Shown here one piece after another: positions 18,690 through 29,559 of a DNA stretch of 33,437 nucleotides. Every line of letters starts with the position of its first letter. Within the stretch, counting starts at the first letter, position 1. Below the pieces are notes generated by a model. It was not told the DNA's origin, made no database searches, and saw only the letters and a list, made by a program, of their open reading frames with translations. The DNA is taken from assembly GCA_019155205.2 (NCBI GenBank), contig JAHNZQ020003150.1, positions 2,792,893 to 2,826,329 on the forward strand, given 5' to 3'. Origin of the DNA: Gracilaria vermiculophylla. Taxonomy: Eukaryota; Rhodophyta; Florideophyceae; Gracilariales; Gracilariaceae. The position numbers and the translations under genes are program-made.

Positions 18690-20216
18690 GGAAAGATTTT
18701 TATTCACTTGAGAGCAATTGCCGGTCGCTCAGAGACAACTGAACTGCTTGAACAAATATATTGCGTTCACAGAGTTCGTACTACCCAAACCGAGGTGGTG
18801 CGCAACTTCCTTTTGTACGCAGTTAAATAATGGAGTTCAAACAGAAAACACTGAGCGCCAACTTGTTCGCAATGAAGCAATGGTTGTAGGCGTTGTGCGC
18901 CGGGCGCTGAGTTGATGTGCTACACAAAGTCATTGGACAAAGACTATGCAAAAGCACGTTTGTTGTCAGCTGAACGAGAATGAGATTGCGAGCCCACAAA
19001 CGCGCAACAATGAAAACAATCCAACAAAAAATGGAAAGGTGTTGTTCTATTGCACGCGGTATGGCACTCTCGCGCAGTATCGAGGCATTCACAAGCTATT
19101 TTTCGCAACCGCAGAACAAGCTCGGCACAGGCGCTTGTCGAGTTCGGCACGGTGCCGTTCTCGCTGACAAGGCGAAGAAGAAAGTCTCACAGGGAGCGTT
19201 ATGGAGAGAAACGGTCTGCCTTGTCATTGGTGCATTGCTGTACCTGGCTTGAGAGAAACCACGTGCACGTGCTGCGCGCCAGCGCGACTCACCCCATTGG
19301 CCGTCAGTCAATCGTTTCTTTTCGGTCTTGGCTCCAGCAATGCAAGACCTCACCAGCCCATCATTTGACGATTTGTTTCACGCAGCTAAAAGCACCCTAC
19401 AATGGGAAGATGTGTAGCCCCTCCTGCGGTTCTGTGGAACCGTAAAGTTTTTCATGGCTACCTGCCTGTTGATGCGCGGTCTCGTCCTTTTCAGGGTGTC
19501 GGTGATTTGCAATGACTTGGTGCCTTGTGCACGAAAGAGGAACACGAATTATTCATCATATCGAACGTTTCACATAAGTAGCACACGCTATCATATTCTG
19601 CACAGTGCGTAGAACAGTTGTTCGACGCGTACAGCGCACCAGCGAGGGAAGCACTGAACTTGCTCAGCTGCTTTTCATCGTATGAAACACATCATCGACA
19701 AGCATCGCAAAACTACCAATACAACACAGAATGCCATCAACACATACTTTCCTATTGAGGAACCAACGTAGGATTTAGCCAAACCGAAACAGAACGTTCC
19801 AAACGAGCAATTACACCAACGACGAAAGAGCATTTTCTCCATTCGTGCAGTAAAAATAGGTTTCGCCTTGTCTTCGTACTCTTTCAATTCTCAATTCATT
19901 ACACATGACTAGAGGGCTACAATGCGCTCAAAATACCGGCTTTCATGCGTTCACCAGAACTTCATCCGCCTTACTTTGCGTTGACCTCATCTCACAGGCA
20001 GTATGAGAGAAGTACTACATATCAAAAAAAATGGGCAAGTTCAAACGTGAGTTATGATTCGAGGCACGGTTTTCATGTTTCTTTTTTCTCCAAACTCTCA
20101 TTCTGCAACACGCAATTTACTTTAATTCAGCTTTATCTATAAATTGTAGAATAACGCTCTGCTAGACTGCATGACCAATGGCCAGCAGAATTACCACTCA
20201 TTCATGCCTACTATCC
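18690..20216. other. Intergenic stretch
   Basis: Between two vWA genes. A small minus-strand frame near 19675-19850 has a hydrophobic end but no recognisable family. No gene or RNA is called. Confidence 0.5.
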
Positions 20217-20897
20217 TCAACTATTTCTCCTTGAAGCCCCTTCACAGATTCTGTCAACGAGTCTGGCCACAACTACTCCAGGTTCCGGAGTCAAGACAGA
20301 AAACACTCTCGACCCATCCCCAGCAACATCGTTGAGTAAAGTTGCATTTAGATTTCCAAGAGAAACCACTATAATATCTCCCTCAGATCTGTTCCGAAAT
20401 ACGTTAGCCCTTCGCGTTGGATCACCACCCAAGTTGTTTTCCCCGGAGCTGAAAAGAACGATTTTCGACGGTCTTCCGGTCTCCCCTCGTAAACGGCTGT
20501 CGCAGTATGCAATGGGGGCGGAGAGCGAGGTGGCAGGAGATCCCCGGAACGTCATATCCTCCGCCTTGCGAAATGCTTCAGTAAGATTCGAAGTGCGTGC
20601 AAATATAACCCGGTTTGCAGCCCCGTACTCAACGGCGGCGACACTTGTAACCCTCCTGATGCGCAGCTTTGCTAACACAGGTAGGAAAAACCCCTTTTGA
20701 AGTGTAAATTGCTTGTTCGTCAGCGCGCCTCTTTCCAACCCGAAGCAGACATCAACATCGCAGCTTGGAGAGTCACTTTGTCTCACAACTTCGGGCAATC
20801 CAGTCGAGTCTCCGGAAACTAGTTCGGATGCAACATATGAAAGACAGGCGACACAGATGGCAAGCTTTGTGATGACCTTATTGAAGAATAAGCTCAT
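20217..20897 (-). CDS. Secreted vWA-like protein lacking the metal site (vWA-2), 226 aa
   Basis: ATG at 20897; the frame extends seven codons further only from a TTG. Residues 1 to about 24 are a signal peptide (MSLFFNKVITKLAICVACLSYVA). The domain aligns along its length with its neighbours: CDVDVCF, FTLQKGFF, PATSLSAPIAYCDSRL and ENNLGGDPTRRANVFRNR. The DxSxS segment is replaced by GLERGA with about two residues deleted, and the third-loop Asp is Ser151, while Thr123 remains. It should not bind a MIDAS metal. The reading frame has no stop or frameshift, so the domain may be kept for a metal-independent role. N-glycosylation sites NLT, NRS and NAT are present. The equivalent Cys residues are retained. 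Confidence 0.8.
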   Translation of the reverse strand: MSLFFNKVITKLAICVACLSYVASELVSGDSTGLPEVVRQSDSPSCDVDVCFGLERGALTNKQFTLQKGFFLPVLAKLRIRRVTSVAAVEYGAANRVIFARTSNLTEAFRKAEDMTFRGSPATSLSAPIAYCDSRLRGETGRPSKIVLFSSGENNLGGDPTRRANVFRNRSEGDIIVVSLGNLNATLLNDVAGDGSRVFSVLTPEPGVVVARLVDRICEGASRRNS

Positions 20898-20899
20898 TG

Positions 20900-22335
20900 T
20901 CGGGTGTTGAAAGGACAATTCGGCAGGAAGATCTCAGTTTGCCAAGAATCGTAAACGTTTTAGATGGCAGCGGCTGCGTGAAGAAGAAAACAAGGAAATG
21001 CTTCAGAGGTATATTTCCGTTTCGCGCTCAGAAAGGAAATAGATTCCACTGCCTGCAGCAGGGCACAACTAAAAATAAAGTTTTCATCCAATCGGCGGTG
21101 GATAAGACCAGAAACGTGTCTGCAAATGATTGTTGCTGAGACGAAGATAGTGTGACGATGAGCTTTGAAATTCAAGAACTCGTCCTTGACAATGACTTTG
21201 AGCTAGCTGGAAACCACGCACAATTTATTGCTTTTTCTCTGTTCCAGCTTTTCTGAAAGTATGGTGTAGGAGTAATGCCCTGATTACATGTATCCCAAAA
21301 GACTTTGTGCAAAAAGATGAGCACGATTCAGTAAATATCCAGCAACTGTTCCAACCTCACAAAAGCAGTAGAGCTCTGGATTGAACATCATCACATTTGA
21401 CATTCGCAATCAAGCTTCAGATTCGAGGAAACCCGATTTCGACCATTTAGCTTGGTCCTCTCCACACACAAAATGTGCAAGTAACCTTTTTGCATGCATT
21501 AGCCCTGATTCGGTGGATGAGAATAATCAAAAGAAAGGTTTCTGGGAATGAAAACCCTAGGCGAGCTGGAGAGGTGAGCCAGAACGAACTGATGACAAAG
21601 GGTTGTCACCGTGTGCTCGATGTGTAGAACGTGGAGGCTGCTTATAGACTAAAAACATTACAGTAAAATTGGATATTTCGTGCCTCCTCCAAAATCGCAA
21701 TGTGGAACGCAGAACAGGATTTTATTTGCGTCTTGGAACAGACGGGATATTTAACCTTCAAATTATCACTTGTCATTTAGGAACTCTGCCTACGAAATAT
21801 CATCAGAAAGGGTTGTACCTGACTACCATGACGAGACATGACTCGATGTGCAAACCTGATTGAGCTAGTATGGCTTCAACAATGAGGTGTTGGTTAAAAA
21901 AGAGACACTTGTTTCAAAACACGCAGGAGCCAAGAATACCATCAGCAGCGGCAACGAGTTCGAGGCAGTATCTTGTTGGTGTTCTTTCAAAACGAACAAT
22001 TGCTAGGCTTGGATAAAATTTCATTTTCCTGAACATCAACGCCGCTAGGTATGTCGGTATTTTCCATGATTTATTGGATTTAATTTTGAAATAGACAACA
22101 ATTTCTAAAATTGAACTCGATCTTGGCAGGAGGGGACCATCATCGTTTTTGCTTCCATTCGCACTTCTTTAAATCAAGTTTTATCCTACATATCATTCCT
22201 GCTGTCAAATAGTATTCTGCACAACATGAAGGAATCATTGTACAGCATTAACCATTTTGCTGTACAGAACAATGCTCACACGACGAGGCAACTTGGTTCC
22301 CCTCTGCAAAACGTTATGGTGACTCTTATATCGCA
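20900..22335. other. Intergenic stretch between divergent vWA genes
   Basis: Contains the promoters of vWA-2 (minus) and vWA-3 (plus). Apart from the TATA box at its right end I see no motif or gene. Confidence 0.5.
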
Positions 22336-22336
22336 G

Positions 22337-22345
22337 TATATAAAG
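22337..22345 (+). promoter_or_regulatory. TATA box of vWA-3
   Basis: TATATAAAG about 130 bp upstream of the ATG at 22473. The in-frame extension upstream of that ATG has no other ATG. Confidence 0.6.
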
Positions 22346-22472
22346 CATCTGTGGTCTTCGACTATTCTTAATCTTGCCGTCTCACCAATCTCATCTCACG
22401 TTCTTTGACAGGATTTGCAAAGAGTCCGTGCTCCACCTCGAAGTTTCCCGTTTCCACAACCAAAACGCAACC

Positions 22473-23162
22473 ATGTTGGGTCTTATTTCCGCATTTGCTC
22501 TTTTCTTTTCGCTGGGCTCCTGCATGTCGCATGAAGACGCCAAACTCATGTACAAAAACACAGTCCGCGCCGCTGTTGCCGAAGTCGAGAGACGTGGGTG
22601 CAGTGTCAACGTGTGCTTCGCAGTTGACACCAGCGGATCTGTCAGCCCCGTCCAATTTGGCCTGGAAAAAGACTTTTTGATTGATATTACCTCTATCGTT
22701 GGAGCTGACCGCCGATCCAAATTCGCCGCTGGCCAGTACGGCTCCCAAACGTACTCGATTTCTGCATTGACGGATGATGTGGAAGCGTTTAACTTGCGCG
22801 TGAGAAATGCCAACTTCCAGAACGACCCGGCCACGTCGGTTGGGTCCGGTATTGTGTTCTGTGACAGACAGCTCCGCAGAGAGATGCGTGTGAATCCGTT
22901 TTCCAACCATGCCAACAAGATGGTGGTACTTGGAGATGGCCGAAACAATTTGGGAGGTGATCCCGTCCGTCGTGCGAACAATTTCAGAAACAGGGCTCAG
23001 GGTGTGGTCTCCACCGTTGGTGTTGGCTTCCAGGACACCACTGCACTGGCTGCGATTGCCGGCTCGGCCGACCGTGTGTTTGCGATTGACGACTACGTTG
23101 AACTGTCCTTCGTCATTGATGACCTTGTGTATGACATTTGCGGCATCGTTCTTGACGCGTAA
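22473..23162 (+). CDS. Secreted von Willebrand factor A domain protein (vWA-3), 229 aa
   Basis: ATG at 22473 with context CAACCATGT. Residues 1 to about 18 are a signal peptide (MLGLISAFALFFSLGSCM). The vWA domain has a complete MIDAS: D52-T-S54-G-S56 in CFAVDTSGSVS, Thr121 in PATSVGSG and Asp155 in VLGDGRNNLGG. It is a close paralogue of vWA-1 (CxVNVCFA-D-SGSVS...FGL-KDF) and shares NNLGGDP-RRAN-FRNR with vWA-2, so vWA-2 and vWA-3 are probably sisters. Cys residues flank the domain (VNVCF; YDICG near the C-terminus). It should be secreted and bind a ligand through a divalent metal. An AATAAA lies about 190 bp past the stop. Confidence 0.88.
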   Translation: MLGLISAFALFFSLGSCMSHEDAKLMYKNTVRAAVAEVERRGCSVNVCFAVDTSGSVSPVQFGLEKDFLIDITSIVGADRRSKFAAGQYGSQTYSISALTDDVEAFNLRVRNANFQNDPATSVGSGIVFCDRQLRREMRVNPFSNHANKMVVLGDGRNNLGGDPVRRANNFRNRAQGVVSTVGVGFQDTTALAAIAGSADRVFAIDDYVELSFVIDDLVYDICGIVLDA

Positions 23163-24596
23163 GAGGACTAGGTCAGCATGAAAACGGTTCCAATGCGATC
23201 GTTCAAGCTGGAATCATACGGCTCAGTGGACACAGATATTTGACAATGTCTTTTGCCTTGTTCCTTTGATTCAAGTTCACATAAACTAAAGAAAAAAAAC
23301 GTTGCCTCTTGCACGCGCATACGCTCCCGCATAGCAAAGAAATCATGCGAAATAAATTAGGGTTGTCATAAGTCTTCTACGACAGCGATACTCAAGACCG
23401 CTGTTATCGGATTTCGCCCGTTTGCTCTCCATCCTCCTTGAAAATGAATCTCGCATTATTAATAATATGTCCTGAGTTTTTAACTTATCACGGTTTTGGG
23501 TTTTGGGGGTCAACGGGAAAAATGGAAATTGAAGCGTTTCTATTATTAGATTGCGAGGACAGGGAGTCTGTTGTTTTCCTTAGCGACTCAGCCAGACGCT
23601 GCTTCGTTTGGCATCTTCAGCCTGCAGTGCGACTGCGCGATACAAAGTTTTAGTCGCGGACGTGCATTCGTTCGAAATTCTGATTTTATGGTTGCCGCAC
23701 GTGGGCGCCATGGTCAAAGCGCAGCTTGGATGTTGTCATTTTATTTTTGCATATTTGCAGAAGCCAAAAATGGAAGATTTGCAAAATACGGCTTCTCAAA
23801 ACACTACTTGTCGAACGCTTCAAGGCGCTTCATTCCCAGAAACCGCCACCAACTCTCTCCAGAACGGACCAAAGAGCTTCATGGGCGTTGTGTAAACTCC
23901 CAAGCCTATCGAGGAAAAAAAATGCGGGCATCTGATATTCTCAAGCAACCCTATCACACGTCTCAATCGAAAACCGTCGCAAAAGTACCAAACGGCGGCA
24001 AACCGGCCAAGCACAACCGCGAGCGCAAATAGTCAATCGCGTCGAGACAAATTGGCATTTCAGAAGGTAACGAAAGAGAGCAACGAAATGGCACATGTCG
24101 GTGAGCCGTTCAGGCCACTAAGAATTGTGGCACAAATGCTCATGTTTTATAGTTTTCGCAGCTCATTGCGTGCCGTGCACACGTGTGGAGAGTTCCCTTC
24201 TCGTTCAAAAATGGCATTGCGTGGCGACATTTGTTAAATATTTTCTCCATGTGAAACACTTCTTTTTCGGCTATGGGTCTTTTTGTTTTCATCGTTTCCC
24301 CTGCCCTTTTTTAGCCTTCAAGAGCAGCAAAACTTCTCATGTGAACTGTTCGAAATCGGCTGTTGCCTCTTGGAGTAGCAATATCCAAAGCTTGTGTCCA
24401 TCTTGCCCCGTATCTGGCAGTAAGCAAGTCGGAAAAAGGACTACAGTCAGATTTTATTCTTTGCCAATATTACACAGGTAAGACATGAATTTTATATCAT
24501 GAATCTTTTCCACTGACCCGCTCACCACATCATCGAAAAGAATATATCCTCTTCAGCACAATCGGGTACCCTACCTCTTTTGATAACCGCGTGGTG
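23163..24596. other. Intergenic stretch
   Basis: The longest frame (about 23571-24032, plus) starts at TTG and shows no domain. No gene is called. Confidence 0.45.
23351..23356 (+). terminator. Poly(A) signal, probably of vWA-3
   Basis: AATAAA on the coding strand 189 bp after the stop codon. Confidence 0.4.
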
Positions 24597-24602
24597 TTTA
24601 TT
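24597..24602 (-). terminator. Poly(A) signal of the zinc-finger gene
   Basis: AATAAA on the minus strand, about 95 bp downstream of the stop codon at 24697. Confidence 0.5.
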
Positions 24603-24696
24603 TTACCAACACTTGTCTCTCGCTCTCCCGAAAAGACCTGTCAATTGCATTCAGAAGCTTTGCAGTATGCGATAATACTGTACCTTTAAGCTGCTT

Positions 24697-25374
24697 CTAG
24701 GTTGTATTGTGTCTTATTTCACATGTTCTGTAATGATCACGAATAGAATTTTCACTCACACTACAGCCACAGAACGCGCATTGTTGACTTGTCCGATGTC
24801 TGTTGAAATGCGACAATAACTCGCCCCGGCTGCTTGCCACAAATCGGCATCGATGACAGTGTGTAGGACCATGCTTTCTGCGCACATGTCTCCTCAACGA
24901 TTCCATCGAGCAGTATATGAATCCAGTCGTGCAATAATGGCATAAGAACCCGAGCGGGCGTGGGGCAGAGTGAGGAGCAGGAATATGCGAACTGCGAGAA
25001 TTAGAGTTCTGGCCACCCATATTCCCAGGCGTTGCACCCAATTCTACGTGGCCGGCAGCTACAATACCAGATGATACACCAGTGACTGCAATCGGACAAG
25101 AGGGTAGAGCCTTATGGATAGAGCCAGCACTGCTCCGCCACGCAGAAGCCTGATTCTGTTGAACGGACTGCCTTGGAGCTGTCGCAAGAGCGCGCGAGGA
25201 GGAGGAAGATGACGAAAACTCTGAACCGGGACTAGAACCATCTGAATTCTTATTCGTAGTCTTACGCTTCTTACGAGACGTTTCTCGAGAGGACTCAGAA
25301 GATCGTGAGCGTTTTGGGCTTCCATACATTCCGTGGCTGTCATCATCATCCCTATTTCGTCTTCTTGATTGCAT
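24697..25374 (-). CDS. Zinc-finger protein with two C2H2 and one C2HC finger, 225 aa
   Basis: ATG at 25374, preceded by an in-frame stop. Residues 1-45 are basic with KRSR and RKKRK clusters that can act as nuclear localisation signals, followed by a nine-residue FSSSSSSSR tract. The C-terminal 80 residues hold three tandem fingers: Cys145, Cys148, His163, His168 (long C-H spacer of 14); Cys173, Cys176, His189, His193 (classical spacing); and Cys199, Cys202, His214, Cys218 (C2HC). The likely role is a DNA- or RNA-binding nuclear regulator. The domain order (charged Ser-rich N-terminus, terminal fingers) also occurs in transposon accessory proteins, but no transposase lies beside it. A 24-codon upstream ORF precedes it. 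Confidence 0.75.
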   Translation of the reverse strand: MQSRRRNRDDDDSHGMYGSPKRSRSSESSRETSRKKRKTTNKNSDGSSPGSEFSSSSSSSRALATAPRQSVQQNQASAWRSSAGSIHKALPSCPIAVTGVSSGIVAAGHVELGATPGNMGGQNSNSRSSHIPAPHSAPRPLGFLCHYCTTGFIYCSMESLRRHVRRKHGPTHCHRCRFVASSRGELLSHFNRHRTSQQCAFCGCSVSENSIRDHYRTCEIRHNTT

Positions 25375-25398
25375 TTCTTCTGTAATTTATTACGCTTA

Positions 25399-25473
25399 CT
25401 ACTGTGCAAGTTCTTTTTTGATCGCTCGCGTTTGTGCAAAACCTTCAACGATCAGACTAGTTCTCTTCTCCAT
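25399..25473 (-). CDS. Upstream ORF of the zinc-finger gene, 24 codons
   Basis: ATG at 25473 in a strong context (AACCATGG), 24 codons, stop TAG at 25399-25401. It ends 24 bp before the main ATG in a different frame. If the mRNA begins upstream of it, scanning ribosomes would meet this ATG first, which would repress or condition translation of the zinc-finger protein. An alternative is that it is a first exon, but no convincing splice pair was seen. Confidence 0.4.
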   Translation of the reverse strand: MEKRTSLIVEGFAQTRAIKKELAQ

Positions 25474-25474
25474 G

Positions 25475-27759
25475 GTTCTAATGAATTGTTCAGCGCTCGT
25501 TCAAGTTTTCTCTTCAGCAGTTGAATAAAACATGAAATGCAGAGGTGGGCTATTTGCAAAAAAAATGTTTAAACTCGTCCACTGTTTCTCATAAAACTTG
25601 TTTCTGTTTAAGATAGAAACCGAAATGAGTATGATTATACACATGCATGCTTTCCAAAAGGTTTATTACCCTTGAAATTTCCCAAATTAATTTCATATTC
25701 ACATTTTTTCGTAAATTCTAGGTATTCACGCTAAACAATAGTCTATTGCATATTTTAGATAATTTATATTGATTTTCTAGATTTTGAGATCCCTTACAAC
25801 TAAAAAACAATTTCTTTCCAACAAAATAACGAACAGAATATTTTCCTAACCCTGTGAATATTTTGCAGGACCCCTTAAACAAACATAAGCAAAAAATATA
25901 AAAACTTTTAAATTATATGTCTCTCCCCTTATTTTTAAAGACGAACTACTTTTCTATAATTCGATTCTATGTATATATTGCAGAAGTAAATCTCTTATTG
26001 TAGAAATTATAATTTATGTGAAATACGTAGTTCTATATTTTGTTCACGTTTTATAATTGCTATTTACATCAAAATTCACTTTTTAGATTCTTCAGAAACT
26101 GGTTAAATATCTAAGACAGACTAGAAAAGACGAAAAAATCAGATAAAAGTAACTAAAAATTAAAGGAAAAGTTGATTATGTTTACCATATATGAGGTCGC
26201 AGGTTCGATTATCACTAGCATGCAATAATAGAAAGGACCTGAACAATATAATGTTAAATAGCTTTCAGACAAATTTTCCATGTTTATCACGTAGGTGGTA
26301 TCATATTACTGTCTCTGATGCCACTGGACACTAGGATCACAGCATCCGGCAACTTTACTCGAATATATAAACATGGTGAAGCAGCATACGCTCAAGACAG
26401 TTTCGCTACAGAAATATTGCAAGCTGTTTGAGACAGTCGGGACTTAACTTGAGCGTCACAGAATCGAATACTGTGCCTCTTAAAGCTTAAGATTTACTTC
26501 AATGTTTGGACTAGTATTAGATCATTATATTAAATACGTTATGTTCTCACTGGCCTTTTTTGGCACACCATTCGTCTCAAAATGGGATATTTCTCGAATT
26601 TTTCCGATGTGATCGTTTCCGACAGCCAACGGCCATTAGCTGTAAATTCATAAAGTTCACAGTACCTATCCATGACACTCGTAGGTGGGGTTGCAGCAGA
26701 CATGCGATACGAAAGAGCTGTTAAGCAACCCCGGTGCTTTTTGCGCTTGTTCGCAGTATGTGTCACACTATGTTCCTTTGTGCCGAGTAGCAGGCTGACC
26801 TCTTTTGTCCTTAACCGTATGAGAATCAGGCACATTTTTGAGCGATGGTGATCTAAGCGCACATGCTTTTTGCCCCGTAGCGTTCCACGCCATGTAGTGG
26901 GTCCCTGACCGTTTCGTCTTGAAAAGTGTCAGATATTGTAATGCCAAATATCTTCACAAATTGTAAACTGTTATGTGACGTTGTAGCCTATGGAGCATCC
27001 GAACTGTTCGTCGGACAAATTGTCTTTCGTTCTGTTACAGACCAGAACCGATTTTTGTCCGCCAGCCTTGCTTTCGATCTGATTTTCGTGAAACCCTTTG
27101 TCGTCATAAACTCTGCGTGTGTCGGGCAGAAAACGCCATGCAGTAAACAGCAAAGATATCTGTGAACGAATACACACCAAGTAGTTCAGAGTTTCTTTCG
27201 ATTGGGAAAAGGGTTATGAGTGGTCCAGTTTTGAAGTGGACACGTGATGCTCACTCATCGAAACACTAAAGAAACTTCTTTTTGTCGGTGTTTTTCCGGT
27301 CCAACTCTTGATAAATAAGATGATCGAGATAATTGTGCCCTTTCCCCGTTGTCGGATTCAAATGCTGTTTTCCCCCATATCTGTTGTTTTTGTTGGGGCC
27401 GAAATGCATTTCAGTGTCCGACGGCCTTACGGTCTGCATTGACGGCAGAGTCCGAGGGTGTCATAACGTCAATGCAATTCACAGTGCAAATTTAAATTTA
27501 AATTTGATTCGTTTTTGGGGCATTTTCGATATCTCGCTTACTAACATATAAGAACTGCCAGTCGCTGGCCCAAAAAAGAGAGACGAATAGCATTGAGCAG
27601 GTCCGATATACAACAAGATTGGCATTAGAGTTGATAGATCAATGATTACAGCTCGCGTCCCAATATGTTCACATCAGCATCGCCTTACGCAAACCGCACA
27701 TCAGGAAAAATCGAAGTTGTGGCACTGTAATGGGCAACGCACCGAGTAGAGGAAAGATC
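25475..27759. other. AT-rich, gene-free stretch with possible decayed coding remnants
   Basis: About 25.5-26.5 kb is strongly AT-rich without long frames. From about 26.54 to 27.18 kb the minus strand has two neighbouring frames with protein-like composition (98 codons from an ATG at 26835, and one near 26971-27180). Neither has a domain I recognise; they may be remnants of one decayed gene or transposon. Confidence 0.4.
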
Positions 27760-27767
27760 TATATAAA
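27760..27767 (+). promoter_or_regulatory. TATA box of the Pro/Ser-rich secreted protein gene
   Basis: TATATAAA about 85 bp upstream of the ATG at 27851, the same distance class as for the lactonase-like gene. Confidence 0.65.
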
Positions 27768-27850
27768 CTCCTATCCATACGTTGCGCTACACTTCTGCTG
27801 CCGCTATCAACGAAAATTGAACTAAGCTATCACAGTTTCATCATCTCATC

Positions 27851-29308
27851 ATGAAGATCTTAGCCTTTCTGCTCTCTTCGGCATTCTTTTTGTGCTTTCC
27901 AATCCACCAGATCACATCGATTTCTCCATTTCCTAAATTCAGAGACACTGTACATCCTCTGCTACCAACTGCATCTCTTCAGAGTCCGTCATGTTCTCCA
28001 ATGGCAGTTTCTCAACACCCCCCCCGTACACCGCACTCGAGGCCCCGAACAAACAAAGCGCATTATAGAGAGAACATTCGAGACACGTTGCACAAACCTG
28101 GTTCTCAAGCGCATCTAACTTCAAATTCAAAACCCAAAGCTTCCAGAGAACCACAGTCCGACTCAACAACTTCAACCAAGTCAAATGTGTTTTCCAGCTG
28201 TCCTGCAGTTTGTCTCGGCTTTAAAGAGGCTCAGATCATGTGCGCAGTTTATCAAAATCAGTGCGAAGTTCAACCGTGCAGAAAGCCTTCTTCTAGCTCG
28301 TGGTTTGGAGGCATGATTCCTGCTCAACTAATACATCCTGAACGATTTATGTGCGGGAACAAGCTTCCTTCACCAACAAATACCCCATCTCCTTTCATTC
28401 TTCCTTCTGTAACCCCCACAGCATCATCTTCACCTTCACCCATGGTTCATCAACCTTTCCTCTCTCGTCACCCGCTTCCGCCTGAGATTCATTCAACTAC
28501 CCCATCAAAATCTTTACCTTCACCAATTGCTCAGAACTCAGAAATTCTCGCGCCGTCTCCGTCTGCTTCTCCTTCCCATACAAATGCTGTAGTAACGATT
28601 AATACTCCTACATCCTCCATATTTCGCACACCATCAGCAGCTTTCACAATATCACCATCCCCAACCGTCTCACCATCTAAAAGTCCCTCCTCAACGCCTA
28701 CCCCTTCCCAATCATCAAGTTTGAATCCTTCATCTTCTTTCGATGCCATTCCGTCACCCAGTGCCTCTCTGTCTTTAGATACTTTGCCCTCGCCCCAAAC
28801 TTCTCACTCATCAAGTGCTTCGCCTACCCCGGGTGCTACACAAACCCCAGTTGCAACACTTACACCAACCCCTTCAGCGTCGTCTTCTGCTTCTCCAAGT
28901 GCCAGTGTTTCTCTATTACCCAGCCCTTCTACTTCCGCATCAATATCTGCAAGCCCGAGCCCGAGCCCAAGCGCGGCTCTGAGATGTGAGCTGGACATTC
29001 GGCAGTCCGCGGCGGTATCCCAGGCTCAATGCAGATGCCCCCCCGGGTTGGGAAATTCCCGCACTGTCGTCGTCAAAGTAAGTGACGATTCCAAGAATAA
29101 CTGCATGTTCAACTGCTTGAGCGATCAGTCGGATCTTATCACAGAATGTGAAGAGGATGCTGCGAAAGTCGCTAGAAATGCGGACCGCTTTGATGAATTC
29201 GAGGCTTTGCTGCACGATAATGTCTCTGGTCCATTCATAAGGTGTTGTGAGAATACATGTGCGGGCACATTCACAACCACTGGGTCCCAGAATTACTCAT
29301 GTGACTAA
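27851..29308 (+). CDS. Secreted Pro/Ser/Thr-rich, Cys-rich cell-wall type protein, 485 aa
   Basis: ATG at 27851. Residues 1 to about 23 are a signal peptide (MKILAFLLSSAFFLCFPIH). Residues about 25-115 are basic and polar. Residues about 115-170 hold six or seven Cys (SSCPAVCLGFKEAQIMCAV...QCEVQPC). Residues about 172-378 are a mucin/extensin-like tract of SPSP, TPSP, SASPS and PTPS repeats, a likely O-glycosylation spacer. The last 107 residues form a second Cys-rich module of about ten Cys (CRCPPG, NNCMFNC, RCCENTC). The architecture of two Cys-rich modules joined by a glycosylated rod suggests a cell-wall or matrix protein, possibly carbohydrate-binding. I cannot match either module to a named family. 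An AATAAA lies at 29548. Confidence 0.85.
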   Translation: MKILAFLLSSAFFLCFPIHQITSISPFPKFRDTVHPLLPTASLQSPSCSPMAVSQHPPRTPHSRPRTNKAHYRENIRDTLHKPGSQAHLTSNSKPKASREPQSDSTTSTKSNVFSSCPAVCLGFKEAQIMCAVYQNQCEVQPCRKPSSSSWFGGMIPAQLIHPERFMCGNKLPSPTNTPSPFILPSVTPTASSSPSPMVHQPFLSRHPLPPEIHSTTPSKSLPSPIAQNSEILAPSPSASPSHTNAVVTINTPTSSIFRTPSAAFTISPSPTVSPSKSPSSTPTPSQSSSLNPSSSFDAIPSPSASLSLDTLPSPQTSHSSSASPTPGATQTPVATLTPTPSASSSASPSASVSLLPSPSTSASISASPSPSPSAALRCELDIRQSAAVSQAQCRCPPGLGNSRTVVVKVSDDSKNNCMFNCLSDQSDLITECEEDAAKVARNADRFDEFEALLHDNVSGPFIRCCENTCAGTFTTTGSQNYSCD

Positions 29309-29547
29309 AATAGACTTCATAGAATTGAAAAGCTTGATATCTATGGTGCATATATTTTATTGCGTCTGTGACGGCGAGAATGGGTCGGAATAGACCAAAG
29401 AAAAGATGTTCATCCCACCGGTACCTTGACCTCTGGGCCGGAGCGTGCCGAAAAATGAAAATTGTTGAAAATTGTTATAAATTATATTTACCGTGTCATG
29501 TTACAATGACTGAATGGGCAATATGGTCCTGTGGTAAGCTTTCCACA

Positions 29548-29553
29548 AATAAA
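29548..29553 (+). terminator. Poly(A) signal, possibly of the Pro/Ser-rich protein gene
   Basis: AATAAA 240 bp after the stop codon; this is an AT-rich context, so chance occurrence is possible. Confidence 0.3.
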
Positions 29554-29559
29554 TGAAAG

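Noticed and set aside
26195..26215. B-box-like GGTTCGATTAT, possible tRNA or SINE
   Set aside because: No paired T stem, anticodon arm or acceptor stem could be drawn in the surrounding AT-rich sequence.
26539..26835. 98-codon minus-strand ATG frame
   Set aside because: The composition is protein-like, but no domain, TATA box or partner exon could be recognised; a piggyBac-type or other transposase remnant was considered without a convincing motif match.
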